Source of the DNA: Taenia hydatigena
Taxonomy: Eukaryota; Platyhelminthes; Cestoda; Cyclophyllidea; Taeniidae
Length of the DNA stretch: 64,000 nucleotides
Assembly: GCA_036345935.2 (NCBI GenBank)
Contig: JADWOT020000001.1
Location: 15,469,053 to 15,533,052, forward strand
Direction of reading: 5' to 3'
Shown: piece after piece, positions 36,040 to 48,682 of the stretch
Layout: each line of letters opens with the position of its first letter
Numbering within the stretch: the stretch's first letter is position 1
Translations under genes and position numbers: made by a program
Notes under the pieces: model-generated
Told to the model about the DNA's origin: nothing
The model's database searches: none
What the model saw: the letters and a program-made list of their open reading frames with translations, nothing else

Positions 36040-38890
36040 CTAAAATGGAATCAATTATTGTGATTTGAACTCGTCATGGAGTAATAGGTGATGTCTCGGT
36101 AAGTGCGTAGCACCTTACTGCCGCTCTACCTTAATAAAAATATCCACCCAAGTTTAAAAGCACTCCAAACATATCATCAAGGCTAACTGTAAGTTGAGGA
36201 TAAAATCCTAGCATCTTTGATTGGAACAAAGATCCTAAGGTAGCTAGGACCTGCTCTTACATGCTGTAATCATGATAGACGCTTTGTAGTCCATTTGGAC
36301 CCAGTGTAGGGCCTATTTTCCCACTTCCGAAACCGTCATCTTGTTTCGCATTAACATGCTGTGTAGCGCCGAAACTTACATTCTGCAATTAATTGAACCC
36401 GGAACTCAATTGATGTCTTCTCGTTTATCGGTGTGCTCGCCAAATCCTAACAGTAATTCAAACTCTCCCATGTCGATCAATACGCTGATGCTGCCATGCG
36501 ATGACTACTTTGCACGCCTTCAGCAGTGTCATTTGCGAGAAGTCCAAATCCTACCACAAGTGTTGGCAGCACAGGGCATCAAGTGCTGCAGGAAGGAGAC
36601 ACACGGTAGAGAAGCGTCATGATGGTAAATATCATCCTGACATTCTGCTGCACCACAAAGCTTAACAGTGAGTAGATGTCATGGGCACAAAGGCAGCATA
36701 CCACTGTTACGTCCGCTAGTGCATGTGAAACTCAAATCCAGTCCTATCATTTCCCCAGCCCACAAAGCAAGGGAGGAAGTAGTCAATTAGACAGTCAGTC
36801 GATGCACTAAGTTGATTTTGTCACTTGAGCTTTGACTATTGTGCTAAGCGTTCTCTGCGTGGTGATGATGAGCGACACTGCGGAAGTTTTTTTAGCACTA
36901 GAGACACCACGCATATTTGCCCTTAATACCTCCTCTTTGTATGTAGACAGTGAAATCGGACCCATCGTCGGAGCATTCAGGCTAGGTGTGAAGTCTGATC
37001 GTAGGGAGCAATTGCATTTGGTGAGGCTCATTTCGTGTATGCATAGACACCGATTAAGGGAAGGCGGGTCCCGTTCTAATCAGTGCCTCTTGTCAACTAT
37101 CCTTGCAGAAGATTACTCTTGAATGGACCAGTGCCAGTCACTTATGCTTTCGCTTTCGAATGATGATACCGATGTCTTTGCTACTGACGCCCAATTGAGA
37201 TGCTCTACATCCGCCATCAAACCCATCATCGCCCACTCAAGGTAAGTGTCCACCATAACATGTGAGAGTGACACAATGCAGAGGAAACAAAGGCAAAACA
37301 AGTGATGAGGTTATAATTTAGTGACACATTGCGTTGTAGTTGGGTGAAGTGTATCACATTTCATGTGCTGGTACTGCTGCATCTTCCTTACTTACTGTTA
37401 CACTCGGACGCGTGCAAGTGACTTGATTCGGTCTTTTGTGACCACTGTTTCCATTTGAGCTTGTGTGGACCATGGCCACTTTGTTTGGCTCTCTGTATAA
37501 CCGCTTGCATTTTCAAAAGATTTTGACAAATGGTTTTGAGTTACTTGAGCTCTAAGTAGAGATACAGTTCTATTAAAAGCTGTCGAGAGCATTGAATATG
37601 GGTCTGCCTTACTTCACATAGGAAATGTTGAGTCGTTTTTACTACCCTCGTTGCTTCTCTTCAAGTTGCCACTTTTGTCATAGAAAACATTTGAGCGTAA
37701 TCAACCTATGGAATTGTATATCATGCATATAACAAATTGGTATGCGCCTCTTCTTATAAATACATGCGTGTTCAATACCGTGACTTCAACGGAAAGCACA
37801 AGACTTAACCTCTTTACTGAACACTATAGCAATACATACGAATTCCCAAAAAGGAAGTGTCCATGGTGCCTCTTCTATCATACCATAGCGTAGGCAACGA
37901 CTCGTGTAATGGAATACATAGAATGCGGCATAGCACTATTAGACTATGGATAGTGTGAGCTATACCAGTAGTGGGGCCAAGACGACACACTTCTGGAATT
38001 GAATAAGAAGTGACTTGCCCGAAGAATGAACAACCGACTTTTGCGTCTGATCCTATCCAAAGATGAAATGAAACAAAACGTAAATAACTAAGGATTTTCA
38101 CGAAATTTGGATGCATGCATTTGCTTAGTGATAGATTTAAATTCAAAATGCTCCATGAAATTTAATCACATGGTCATGTATTTTAAGCAAAATGTTAAAT
38201 ATGTTGCTTAAGGACAAAAATAAACATGAAAAAAGGTTTGTACTCTTTAGGACACGATTCAACTTTGAATCGCATATTTTGCTAAGTGAAACAAGTTTTT
38301 AAGTTAATCAATTTGCTTATCACTTTCAAGGTTATTAGCGGTAACTGCTTTCTACTTTGTTGCTACACTACAATGCCATGGCTTTGGTAAATGTGAGCCA
38401 CATATTCTTAAGACTTAGCACAATTACTGGAGATGACTTGGTGAAAATGACTTTGCCATATGTGAATTTCACAAGAATGCAACGCGTCTGAGTGTGGGAT
38501 AATTGGCTAAGAATGTGCTCTTCAAGGGTTGATGTGGAATCGAAATCCTGCTGTTAGCATTACTTCGCACGAAACTCAGGTAAGGCTAAATTACATTGCA
38601 TACTTTCTTAACATGCTTCCAATGCATAACTTCATCTTTACTCCTTATTCTTATGATTTTAATCATTAATACGCAGTAACATTGCTCCATGCAAAATGCT
38701 ACAATGTTCGCATCTGCACATTATGTTTAGAATATTCGTGGAGTTTAGTTGCTTGTCAGCTGCAGTGTTGCAGTCAGAAGCCTTTGAGACAAAGAAAGAG
38801 AGGACTTAACCACGAAAGAGCTATCCATTTGCGTTCCACTACCATCGAATACATCTGAATGTGATTGTGTTGTTACTAGTGGTTAAGGTC
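36040..38890. other. Intergenic, unassigned open frames only
   Basis: The longest frame is 36,832-37,122 on the plus strand (residues YVDSEIGPIVGAFRLGVKSD), overlapping a minus-strand frame of similar length. Neither shows a known domain. 37,814-38,146 (minus) is also open without recognisable content. I assign no gene. Confidence 0.35.
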
Positions 38891-39121
38891 AATGCATGTT
38901 CAAGGTAGTACACGTGTGAAACAACGGCAAATTATCCCTAAGCGCTGTGCTCCATGCTTTGGAAGCGATCCTGATAAGGCTCCGGCTGATGGCTTACTAC
39001 GGTACCAAAAAGCAAAGTCTCCTATTAAACTACATCATATTGTCTTACAACTGTGCAATGGGTGTGATTTGACCATTATAGCAGAAAAGACACGAATGCT
39101 AACTTTACTATGCTACATGTT

Positions 39122-39146
39122 TTAATCTAAAACTAGTTTAGATTAA
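39122..39146. other. Perfect 10 bp hairpin, 5-base loop
   Basis: ttaatctaaa is followed by aactag-type loop bases and its exact reverse complement tttagattaa. It directly follows the stop of a 77-codon plus-strand frame at 38,892-39,125 that I do not recognise. It may be a chance palindrome in AT-rich DNA. Confidence 0.5.
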
Positions 39147-39239
39147 GTATCAAATGTTAGTTTACTTCCGTTCCAATGAAGCGCAGTTCCATTGTGAGAC
39201 TTCTAATAGTTAGGAATGACCGCATTGCAATGCGAATGA

Positions 39240-39580
39240 TTTCGATACGAAAGCTGAGCTAGCATGAGCACATAGCTGCAATCTATTTACTTGGTTTTAT
39301 TTGTAACTATTCGATGTTGTACTCAGCTATGGTATTTTTCGTGTTATGCGGTAAAAACTTAGACCTGGTGCATCCAAGCATTTGATGCACCAAGCAGATG
39401 AAAAATACGAAGAGCGTGCAGAAGAAAAGGAGGTCAGAAGAGGCACATTTAATATTTTCTTGGCATGCATCCGCAATGTTCTCCATTTGCATACATCGAT
39501 GTGTGCCTAATTCTCCAACTCACTTTGTAATGCTTCGTGCAATTGATGATGCATTTGCGATTGCAAACTAAACAGCTGCA
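39240..39580 (-). repeat. Dispersed repeat family, copy A
   Basis: The reverse complement reads ...cacgaagcattacaaagtgag, then tgtatgcaaatggagaacattg, and later gtgcctcttctgacc. These match copy B at 54,490-54,620 in order and spacing. The downstream words ttttcatctgcttgg also match copy C near 40,980. Confidence 0.65.
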
Positions 39581-40799
39581 TTCTGCGAAATCACTACAAC
39601 GCGCTTGCACTCATTTATTTTCCGATGCGGTCGCCGGTTGTACCATGAACAGCACATTCACTTCCACCAGCAGCATCACTACCTCTTCCCTTAGCACTAT
39701 CCTATTCAATACGGTAGAATATGCGCTCAATGATCTGCGATTGAATATGGTGGAAAAGGATGTGCTATGATGGGATAGGAACTGATTACACGAAATAGCA
39801 CAAATGTGTGAATAAAGAAATAAAAGGAATAAAGGAATAAAGAGCGGCAGAATCAAATGAAGTTGTGGATGATTGAGGTGTATCATAGTGAACCAACGAC
39901 CTCGAGCATTCTACTTCCTTCGTTGGCGTGTGTACTAACTCAGATCGACTTAGCATAATCTCAATATGGCGCCAAGCCCACAGACATCTACGTAAGACCA
40001 TCGCTGCTGCTTAATTTTCTCATATTAAAGACCACCCTGATCAGCTGCATGTTCCATTGCCCCGTTTTCTTTTATACTGTCTTAGCCACTCTCCATGTGT
40101 TGAAGGTAGACATAATTCCAAATACGTATTTTACAGTCCCTCCAGACACATTGGAGTCTTCTTAAGGCGAGTTCATTTACTGGCGGCAACATAATGCGGA
40201 TTAACTACTTAACAAACAGCTAAAGAAACGAGAAGGAGAGGATTCCGACGGCGTCGTAATGTTTTTCTAATTGACGCTTAGTTGCAATTATGCAAGTGAC
40301 CACATCTACACACTCAAATGCTCCTCCTCGAATTGGTGCTTAAGACGGCAGTGATGCTCGAATATGCACAAGCAATAGGGACAAAGTACAGCACCAAGCC
40401 TGCAGGGAAGTAAATAAGGGACGAAGCTGCCGAAAACTGCCTGTTTCTGAAGTTGAGGTGATGGCGGATCTGTGGAAATGCAATCCATGGTGTAATGTGC
40501 AACGCGACTGAGCAGCCATTGATTGTTAGAAAATGTAGAGCACTTTGACCACATTATCAATTTGTGAAGCAAAAACTGCTTCGATAATGCTTGACATTTA
40601 ATGCTCAGCACCCCGAACTCCTGTGCAATCATCCATTTTATAGGCTATTCGAACCATTTAGACTCGGATGGCTGTCATTTGTCTTGGGATTATAGTCCCT
40701 AAGTCATATCTGTACGCTTCTGTTTATTCCTGACTTCAGCAAGGAATCATTTGCACGAGAACATGATTTATTATAATTCTTGAGCAGACTTGGAATGGG

Positions 40800-41250
40800 G
40801 CAAAACTTCAGCGGAAGCACCAAACATAGCTGATCCGAAAGCAGTTGTGCTCATTGCGTGGGCTGCTTTTGCCCATGAGCGATGTCGAAGATGGCACCTG
40901 CTATGGGATTTCCACGGATGTAATCTTAAATTTCCTTTCGCCTTTAATTATTCTGCATTTTCACCTAATTTCTATTTTCCATCTGCTTGGTAGTTTAAAT
41001 ACTTGGATACTTACCTGAATTTTGTTTCACCTTTTTGGGCTAATAGTCACACCCGCATTGATGGCTGCAGTTGTTTACAGGTGTCGACTGCCTACACCGT
41101 GTTTGGCGTTTTGAAGTTCTACTGCAAACCAACCTTCACCTTTTAGTGGATATCTCCATTATCAGCATCCCATATTAGTCACGCATCCGATCGCTAGATG
41201 AGAACAAAGTGGACTTCAGATCCTCCGCATGATCACTGCTATTCATCTGA
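40800..41250 (+). repeat. Dispersed repeat family, copy C
   Basis: The stretches ttttgggctaatagt and ctactgcaaaccaac...agtggatatctccat match copy B near 54,700 and 54,790-54,830 in the same order and spacing. The 5' part matches less clearly. No protein is evident. Confidence 0.5.
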
Positions 41251-42063
41251 CAATCGTGCTACATTCGTACAACTTTGCGGGGGACATCCTCCTCTGCGTG
41301 ATGGGTTCAAAGATGCGCCAGTTCAAATGACTAAACACAAATGTGTGCACAATTATGACGTGCCGAAGTGATAGCGACATCAACTTATGAAAAGAGACTT
41401 TCATTACGATGTCATTGCGATTAAAAGTGTGGCCCGAGTTGTTGAGGTAATGACCGAAGGGATAGAAGAAGGAATTTGGTGGCTGTAAATTCAAATGCAG
41501 GAGAAGATGATCCCAACGGTTCTCAACCTTTGAGTCTCACTTCTACCACACAAAAAAACTCAGCTTTTGAGCGACTCAACTCATTCATTCTGTGTCCCAA
41601 TGTCACCTAATTAATTCACTTAGTCACTCTTATCACTTCACACATTACTTGTGTAGATCGGTTCTTGAATTCTTCGTTAGTCTTCATGGTAGCTAAGGGA
41701 TTCCGTAATTTGATTATAAATATAGGCTCTAATGGCAAATAATGCAGCGATAACATTTCACCGCAGCTAAGATTTGCGGCGCGACAATGCATGTAAACTT
41801 CATTCATGTCTTTATTATCAAACCATAGCAGAAGTGTTTGTTCCTCCCCCTAGGAATAGCTTCACATAAATCTAGCAAAATAGTGCTGTCGGTTGAACTC
41901 GTTTTTAATTACGGGCATGCGCGCCTATTTCGCAACATTACTTAAATCACACGCAGTTACTTCCAAAGGACATCTCTTAAGTACTATCGGACCGCTCATG
42001 GAGGAAATTAAGTCCACTTTAGTGGGTTATATTAAGATCACTAAAGTCGGAGAAGAGGAGGGC
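41251..42063. other. Intergenic, nothing recognised
   Basis: This flank lies downstream of the lipase pseudogene. Short frames on both strands lack domains, and no clear poly(A) signal for the lipase was assigned. Confidence 0.45.
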
Positions 42064-43454
42064 CTACTGATACCGTTGTAAGAAGTTAATGATATCGTAG
42101 ACGCGGGAGGCAGCTTCTAGGCCCTAGACGAAGTCCAGCTGGCTGTAGTCCGACAGGTAGAAATCAAGCATCTGAGCTCTCGGATCCCGAGTAAGCTCGA
42201 CTAGGATGCGGATAATATCTCGCGATGGCGCTACCCAATCCTACTCACCTTAGTAAACGGTCACCGGCACCCCTACCACATCCAGCCCACAGGGTGGTGG
42301 TGTCGTCGGATTGAACTTCACCATGTTCCTTGCTGCTCCGAAATCGAAGCCTTGGAAGTGGCCTTGCCACATTGCCTGCGCGGTGCCATCAAATGTGTTA
42401 AATCAGAAACCATCTCAGATTTCTCTGATCAAGTGATAGCTTATTAAATCTTGAGAAGATTCTGAAGTCATTTTAGCATCTTGTGATCAAGCAGTGGGTC
42501 GATCGAATGTACACAACGAAGGCAGTAAGAACTAGTTGTTTAGGCATAAGTGAAAGCCAAAAGAATTTTTTTCACGAAAGGCAAATTACATAACGCGGAA
42601 GTTATAGTGATCCGAAAGCGGTCTGGGCTTATAACTTGGCAGCAGGGAACCATCTATTGAAACAGTTCCCGCTGGCGAGTGTGCAACATAAACTGGCAGA
42701 TGAGTCTACAAAAAAAAAACTGAAAAAATGAGCCCAACCACTTAGTACATACTTTTTAACAAGAGATTGCTTTAATTTTACTTCAAGTAACTTCATTATC
42801 AGCTCCTTATTATATGATGAATGAAGATAATGTAGCGCAAGTGCACTATCACCAAATTCATGTTGTGTGTGTCATATCCCGAGAACAGAACCAGGAAGGG
42901 GACGATCAGGGCATGTAAAGGGAGCGAAGAAACGCATCACCCAGTCAGAGGGCAAGAAACGCCCATAATTCCACTGAATAGCCATTGGCCCATGTGGAGG
43001 GATGTAGTGATTGGGGCTCAGCAGATGCTCCAGATATACGACTGGAACGAACGCTGCAAGCGCAGGTACACAACCACGAAGTCTCACGTCAGTGTTCAAC
43101 CGCATGAGCGCAATAAAAGGCTCATTGCCCAACGTAGAATATTTTGCCTACCTTCGTTTCGTTAAAGATGAAATCGATGGATGCAGGAAGGTCGCGCATA
43201 GCCATTTCGCCCCAGGAAAACGCTCAGAATTCATTGTCTCTTGAATTTAAGCATGCATGTTTTTAAGAGAAGGTGCCTCCTCCACTATTCTCCAATCACA
43301 CATCAAAATCCACGTCGGCAGGGACTCCAAGCGTTCATGGAGTCGAAAAAACCGTGTTGGAGAAGGACCACATTTCTGTCATAACCCATCAACATTGCAG
43401 TTCTCGTGCAAATACCATGAAGAGTGAGGCAATAGCCATCTTCAGCTTTAGCAG
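42064..43454 (-). pseudogene. Lysosomal acid lipase-like pseudogene
   Basis: Minus-strand blocks match the acid lipase (LIPA) family in order. EDGYCLTLHG then VVLLQHGFFDS lies near 43,450-43,320. RDLPASIDFIFN then FYVGQ lies near 43,200-43,130. A block with VVYLEHLLSP and FLPSDWVMRFF lies near 43,070-42,930. GYDTHNMN, one frame over, lies near 42,860. THLPVYVAHSPAGT lies at 42,705-42,664 after a pyrimidine tract and AG. FQGFDFGAARNMVKFN through LDFV-stop-GLEAASRVYDII lies at 42,393-42,064. Intact enzymes hydrolyse cholesteryl esters and triglycerides in lysosomes. Here the GHSxG nucleophile motif is lost at VGQ-stop, at least one more frameshift occurs, and three in-frame stops lie in the last block, one replacing the tryptophan of the usual DF[VI]WG. 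Introns are kept between several blocks, so it arose by DNA duplication or in-place decay, not retrotransposition. The 5' end (signal peptide) was not found. Confidence 0.85.
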
Positions 43455-44759
43455 CTAGAATAACAAAATAGCATAATGCTTAGCTCTAAAACTCAGGACT
43501 AAAAGCAGTAGTAGATAAATGCATGTCATTCACTCGGGAATGCTCGCAGTCAAACGTTGTGAAATGACAAGATAAAGCAGGCAAAACTTTTGTAGGACAG
43601 GGAATCAAACAACTGCAAAAAGGAATAGGTTTGAGTTCCAGGTAACATAATAATCAATTGAAAACTTCATAAGCCGAGCTACACCTGTTCCTTACAAATG
43701 CAGTCAAAGCGCGCCATAGCACAGAGGAATAAAACACAAGGCATCCTATATGAGCAACGGGAGCTGCTGAGACCACAGAGGGGTTTTAAAGGGCTTACCG
43801 CAGTTTGACAAAATTGATTGTGGTGGCAGTGTGCAGATTGAGGATATGTCGACACATATTACTGAGGTGCAAAAAGTAAGGAAAGTGTGTGCATAGGTAA
43901 AGGAGGTGTTGTGCGAGGCAGTTGAAGATGGATTAAAGAGGAAGAGGCGCAAGCAGACATGCAGAAAAAGATGTCAAGGCAGAAGAGGTCAAGGCGGGGT
44001 TTGTGATAGTAAAGAATGAAAGGCGCCCTCCGTCCCTGTCCCCGCCATTGTACTTCTGGGTATCTTCCATTGCGCACCTCCGCGCTTCTCCAGGACGCCA
44101 GTTTAGTCTGCTCCTCAGCGCCCACCTGTGATGGTTGTGCGCGCTGTCCGACTGTCAGCGTGGTGTGGCTTTGGGCCGTCGAAGCGTAAAGCGACGGGAG
44201 TAGCGGCGGTAGTAATGGAAGTCACTCACGTGGTTGTCGTGCTATGGCTGCCTCACTGACTTGGCTGTTCTTCTGGTTAATTGCGTTGCTGACACGCATG
44301 GCGCCGTTTCGTGATGGCTCGCTCTATCGTTGCCGCCGCAGCCGTGCCAGACGGTGGGTCGGAAGAGTGCTGAGCGGTTATTGTTTATCCACCACTATCA
44401 CATGTCCTTTACTAACTACCACCTCCCATCACTCCCTACCCTCTCTCCTCTTCTTGCCTCACTCCATCGATTGCCCCTCTCGCACACACGCGCAAGTACA
44501 CCCGACTCTTCATCCACTTAAGCGCTCCTCTGTGCGTCGTATCGCCTTCCGCTCCTCCTACTCCAAATCGCCTCGTACCGCCGGCTTACTCTCCCCCATC
44601 CTACTTGACACCACAACCTACCCATACAACAACACGCACCTCTACTGGCTGCCTAACACTAAAAGATAGCGCCTTGTCAACATCAGCATCAAAGTCACTT
44701 TGGCTTCATGATTGCATCCATTGCCTATAAGTGGTAAATGGTGCCGTATTCCGTCTATT
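43455..44759. other. Intergenic, C- and T-rich stretches, no gene assigned
   Basis: A 141-codon plus-strand frame at 44,244-44,669 is low-complexity (Ser, Pro, Leu, His) and reflects C- and T-rich DNA. A minus-strand frame at 43,859-44,125 shows no domain. I assign no gene. Confidence 0.45.
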
Positions 44760-44769
44760 GCACCTGCGG

Positions 44770-45900
44770 CTACGCGTTTTGCGCAATACCTTGCAACGCG
44801 ATCTCATGCACACTCCAATTGATTTTCCCTCTTCTTCAGCGCCTTGGCGAACTTTGACACCTTATTAATCACCTTGGATCGGTTGGATATGCGACTTCCA
44901 GCCTATCGCAACATAACAGGGGGCAACGTTGTTTTGAGAGGTTGGATAACGCGAGGCGGATGGAGGAGGGCTACTAGTGAAGTAAGCTTGTCCAATGCAA
45001 ATCACGCAGCATGCATGGCTGGCTTCTACGCAAGCAAGTAAGAGGATGTCAGACAGCTGACAAAAATCTGTGGTAAGGTTACGAGTTTGTAAACTGCAAT
45101 AGACTTGGATCGTATTCAACAGCACATTCGTTGCGTGTGATGCTTACCTCTAAATAAAATCGTCAAATCATTTAGGTTTGTCATACTCACCATACACCAA
45201 GTTCAGTCAAAATAGCATCCACAATGTTTAAGCAATTACTAATACAATTTAGCTGCTAAGCAAATCGTTTTTGCCACCCACTAGAATAGATCTAATTTTG
45301 ATTCCTCCAAACTCCGGCATAATGCACGTTATCCAATACGAGATAGAGGATGTTCGGTAGATCAGTAAACAAGGCCCTACTTTCTCGGTTAGGGTGGATG
45401 CGGAAGTCAGACCACTGATAAACAATGCAGTGCAGTTGGCTTGACTTGTGTCTGACAGCGGATTTTTCACTTGTGTTTACAGTCACAATCATCGTCGAGT
45501 CATTTGGGCGTGTCAAGCCAACCAAACACAAATAGTAGCCCAAAGCCCAACAGTGACGTTCTACTCATTACCAATGTCTTCAACTACCAGAAGAATAGAT
45601 TGTGCTATCCAAGACTAGGGATACAGCCTTGCTTAAACAGAAACGTGAAATAACGCACGACTTTAGGTGCGTATTAGTGGGTGTCATTTCAATAAATAAC
45701 TCTCTATTTCCTCGGCAATGGTAAAAGCTGAAGCGCGCCCTAATAATTAGGAGGCGTTTCCTTGTAGCTACCCGTTGCTTGAAGGAGAGGCAATGCAGTT
45801 GAAAGTGCTGTAACAGGGTGATTGGTACATTTGGTAGCCAATCAAAGTGCTCGAAGACTCCTAAACTCTAGCTAACACAAAGTTACCCGACTAATCCCTG
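44770..45900 (-). pseudogene. Cathepsin L fragment (intron 2 and exon 3), inverted
   Basis: The minus strand matches part of the intact gene on the other strand. 45,900 down to about 44,990 follows intron 2 (for example accaatcaccctgttacagc against accaatcaacttgtcacagc near 47,580, and cgtgcattatgcc near 47,800). From 44,902 down, a kept AG is followed by exon 3: GSRISNRSKVINKVSKFAK against [19 protein letters not shown]. The exon keeps frame for about 32 codons, then has a TGA and shifts. The exon-3 cysteine is lost. Exons 1, 2 and 4 were not found around it. It is therefore a partial inverted copy, older than the large-arm duplication judging by its stronger divergence. Confidence 0.85.
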
Positions 45901-46427
45901 CATTCTCTTTCAAAAAGAAAGTCAAAGCCTCCGATACATATATTTTAATCTCTTTGGTGCCAAGTGTTACTATTTTGGGACGAGCAACGACGACTTTGTT
46001 GAGGCGATACTGGTTTAGAAGCCATTTGCTGATCGCAACGCATTTATAACATCCGAATCCCTCACATAGGTCTGCGTATCACACGCATGCACCTAATCCT
46101 TTGCCTCCCCATTTAACGTATATTTACTGCGCAACTGAATTTAGGTGACAACAAGGAAGATGCAGCTCATTTGACAATGCCAACGTGTAGACGAGTGAGA
46201 TGACAATAACAGCCACTGGAGCCTCAATCACCGCCTGCACAACCACATTGTTTATAAGTGTTGGATGCAACGTCCTTCGTCACACTAAGGCTACTGTAAA
46301 TTGCTCTTACTCATGCGACCTCAGCACCGTCCCTCACATCGCGCGCATTATATCTATATACAACATGTCAAACTGGAGCCTCTTGCACAATTCATTTGTC
46401 TCTACGTTACATGCGCACACTCGAGCG
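45901..46427. promoter_or_regulatory. Cathepsin L 5' flank
   Basis: About 500 bp separate the broken copy from the TATA-like element. No coding frame with support is seen. The stretch presumably carries the upstream control region of the protease gene; no specific site is recognised. Confidence 0.35.
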
Positions 46428-46435
46428 TATTTAAG
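46428..46435 (+). promoter_or_regulatory. TATA-like element of cathepsin L gene
   Basis: tatttaag lies 43 bases before the ATG at 46,478. A start of transcription about 30 bases downstream would fall near 46,460. The in-frame ATG at 46,454 would then be outside the mRNA, supporting 46,478 as the start codon. The position is the only evidence. Confidence 0.45.
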
Positions 46436-46477
46436 TAGTGGACGTTTCGCTCTATGTACACTTGTCACTATTCCACA

Positions 46478-48659
46478 ATGCTAGTTGGACGAACCTGCTT
46501 CTGCGTCGCTATCCTTCTCTTCACCTCCACATTCGCAAGCCGACCCTTCCTCAAAAGCATTTGGAATGGATGGAAAATGACCAACAACAAGATCTACCCC
46601 ACTCTACGCGAGGAGTACCTGCGAATGCGAATCTTTATCAGCAATTACATGTTCATCCGATGGCACAACCAGCGCTACTACCAAGGACTGGAGACATATT
46701 CTACCGCACTCAACGCCTTCGCTGACTTGACGTTGAAGGAGTTCGCGGAGAAGTACCTCACACTCAACCAGGCCTCCATGGAAGACTTCTGGCAGAACAT
46801 GGACACACAGTATGTGGAGCACCCCATGCAACTTCGAGTTCCAAATTACATTGACTGGCGTAAGAAGGGGCTTGTGACACCCATTAAGGATCAGGTAGGC
46901 TTGTTAACATGCATCGCACCCACTTACTCACCTTCACCTCAACATTGACGCTTGCAGGGACCGTGTGGTTCGTGTTGGGCCTTCTCTGCCACTGGCGCAC
47001 TGGAAGGTCAGTACAAGAAGAAGAACCGAAAGCTAATTAGCATGTCTGAGCAACAGTTGGTAGACTGTAGTGAAAGCGAGGGCAACGAAGGCTGCAATGG
47101 CGGCTTGATGGACTACGCCTTTCAATATTGGATGCGCAATGGAGCAGAGAGTGAAAGGGATTATCCCTACACTGCAAAGGTACGTAAAATTGGTTATTGT
47201 ATGCTGTAATAGTTGAGGGGTGGAAGGGAATGATTTAACACCGTGATAACCAAACCACTATCAGATTGTTAAAGTAGAAATGTTGACTTGTTCAATACCT
47301 GTCCAAAACTAGGGTGTGTACATCCCTCCCTTGCACCAATAAAATCCTACACATCTTTATCATTGCCTTGAGCTTCACCATTACGTTTGATTATCCAGTG
47401 GCTCTCCCACACCCATAGTGATTATTTGTCTCATATGTGTGAAGTGCAGACAATAACAAGGTAATCTTTACGCCTATCAACCTACAAGCTATATAGTAAT
47501 AGCAAAGAGATGAGAAAAACAGCCTGATAACATCGTGTTGGTTGGAGAGGATGACTGCGGTGTGGATACCAAATGCACCAATCAACTTGTCACAGCACTT
47601 TTAAGTGTATACTTTTGGAGGAGGCCACTAAACTTTGAGTTGATTCAAAGCCTCTACTGTCCTTCCAAGCAATAAGTGGTATTAGTTGTCCATTTAGCCT
47701 TATCTTTAAGTTAATTAACCACACTCTTTCATTCACAAGAACCGAGGAACTGGAAAATTGGCTGGTGGAATAACAAAATATTCCATGGTTCCCACCGCAA
47801 TTCGTGCATTATGCCAAAGTTCGGACATAGCGACTTTAAATTTATTTTAGTGGATAGTACAACCTGTCTGCTTGACAGCTGGAAGCATATGTGCTTTAGT
47901 GCTTTTAAACTGGGTTCGATGCTTGGTTCGTGTGCCAACCCGAAATGCCTCCCCAATAAATTTGACTACAAACGTCATATCTGACAAATGTGCTACTAGG
48001 CAAAAGTCAGGCACACTGAACTGCATTGCTTACGAACTTGCTATCTCTCCACAGATTCTAATTAGTGGTCTAGCTACCTACCAATTGCTTTCGTACAAGC
48101 TAGACATGCACGCCGTGTTATCTGCATTGGACAGTAAAAACACTCAACCATTCACCTCCCATTAATCTCCACCTCTCTCAACACAAATTTGCTTTCTCTT
48201 ACGTTGTGACAGGATGGAAGGTGCAAGTTTAATCGCTCCAAGGTAATTGCGAAGGTGGCGAAGTTCGTCAAAGTGCCGGAGAAGAGCGAGCAGCAATTGG
48301 AAATTAACGTTGCCAAAGTGGGACCTGTTTCTGTCGGCATTGACGCTAGCTCTCTAGGTTTCATGTTCTACAAGTGAGGCAAACTCTCCAAATAGTGTAT
48401 TTGGTTGACAAATGCAGTCCGCCTAGTCTTTCCTTTCGTTCACAGAGATGGCATCTTCCAAGACCCCACCTGCTCAGAGGATGAACTAGATCACGGCGTT
48501 CAGGTGGTTGGTTACGATGCTGACAAGAGGCGACAGAAATATTGGATCGTGAAGAATAGTTGGGGTGAGCAATGGGGACAAGACGGCTACATTTGGATGG
48601 CCAGAGACAAAGGAAACATGTGTGGAATCGCTACAATGGCCAGCTATCCTCTGATCTAA
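46478..48659 (+). CDS. Cathepsin L-like cysteine protease, 4 exons
   Basis: Exons 46,478-46,894, 46,958-47,179, 48,213-48,373 and 48,446-48,659 join in frame to 337 residues, the usual length for the family. Introns are 63, 1,033 and 72 bp, all GT-AG. Residues 1-21 form a signal peptide ([15 protein letters not shown]). The propeptide has an ERFNIN-type helix (W-x3-W...HN) and NAFADLT. The mature enzyme should start near V121. Catalytic Cys145 lies in GPCGSCWAF (the 25th mature residue, as in the family), His283 in DHGVQVVGY, Asn304 in KNSWG, and the oxyanion Gln139 ends exon 1. [10 protein letters not shown] is typical of cathepsin L. In flatworms such proteases digest host proteins in secretions, gut or tegument. 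The ATG at 46,478 is preferred over the in-frame 46,454 because it begins the signal peptide directly. All key residues are intact, so the gene appears functional. Confidence 0.95.
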
Positions 48660-48682
48660 CGCAATGGATAAGACGATAGTGC

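Noticed and set aside
40306..40632. A C2H2-like pattern (CPYCLCIFEHH...HQFEEEH) in a minus-strand frame.
   Set aside because: It is a single imperfect finger with 11 residues between Cys and His in place of 12, without neighbouring fingers or splice support. Chance is likely.
44244..44669. A 141-codon plus-strand frame, among the longest in the window.
   Set aside because: It is low-complexity Ser/Pro/Leu/His sequence from C- and T-rich DNA, with no domain or splice support.
48152..48364. A 70-codon minus-strand frame, similar to a plus-strand frame at 44,844-45,041.
   Set aside because: It is antisense to cathepsin L exon 3. The similarity exists because 44,770-44,902 is the inverted exon 3 copy.
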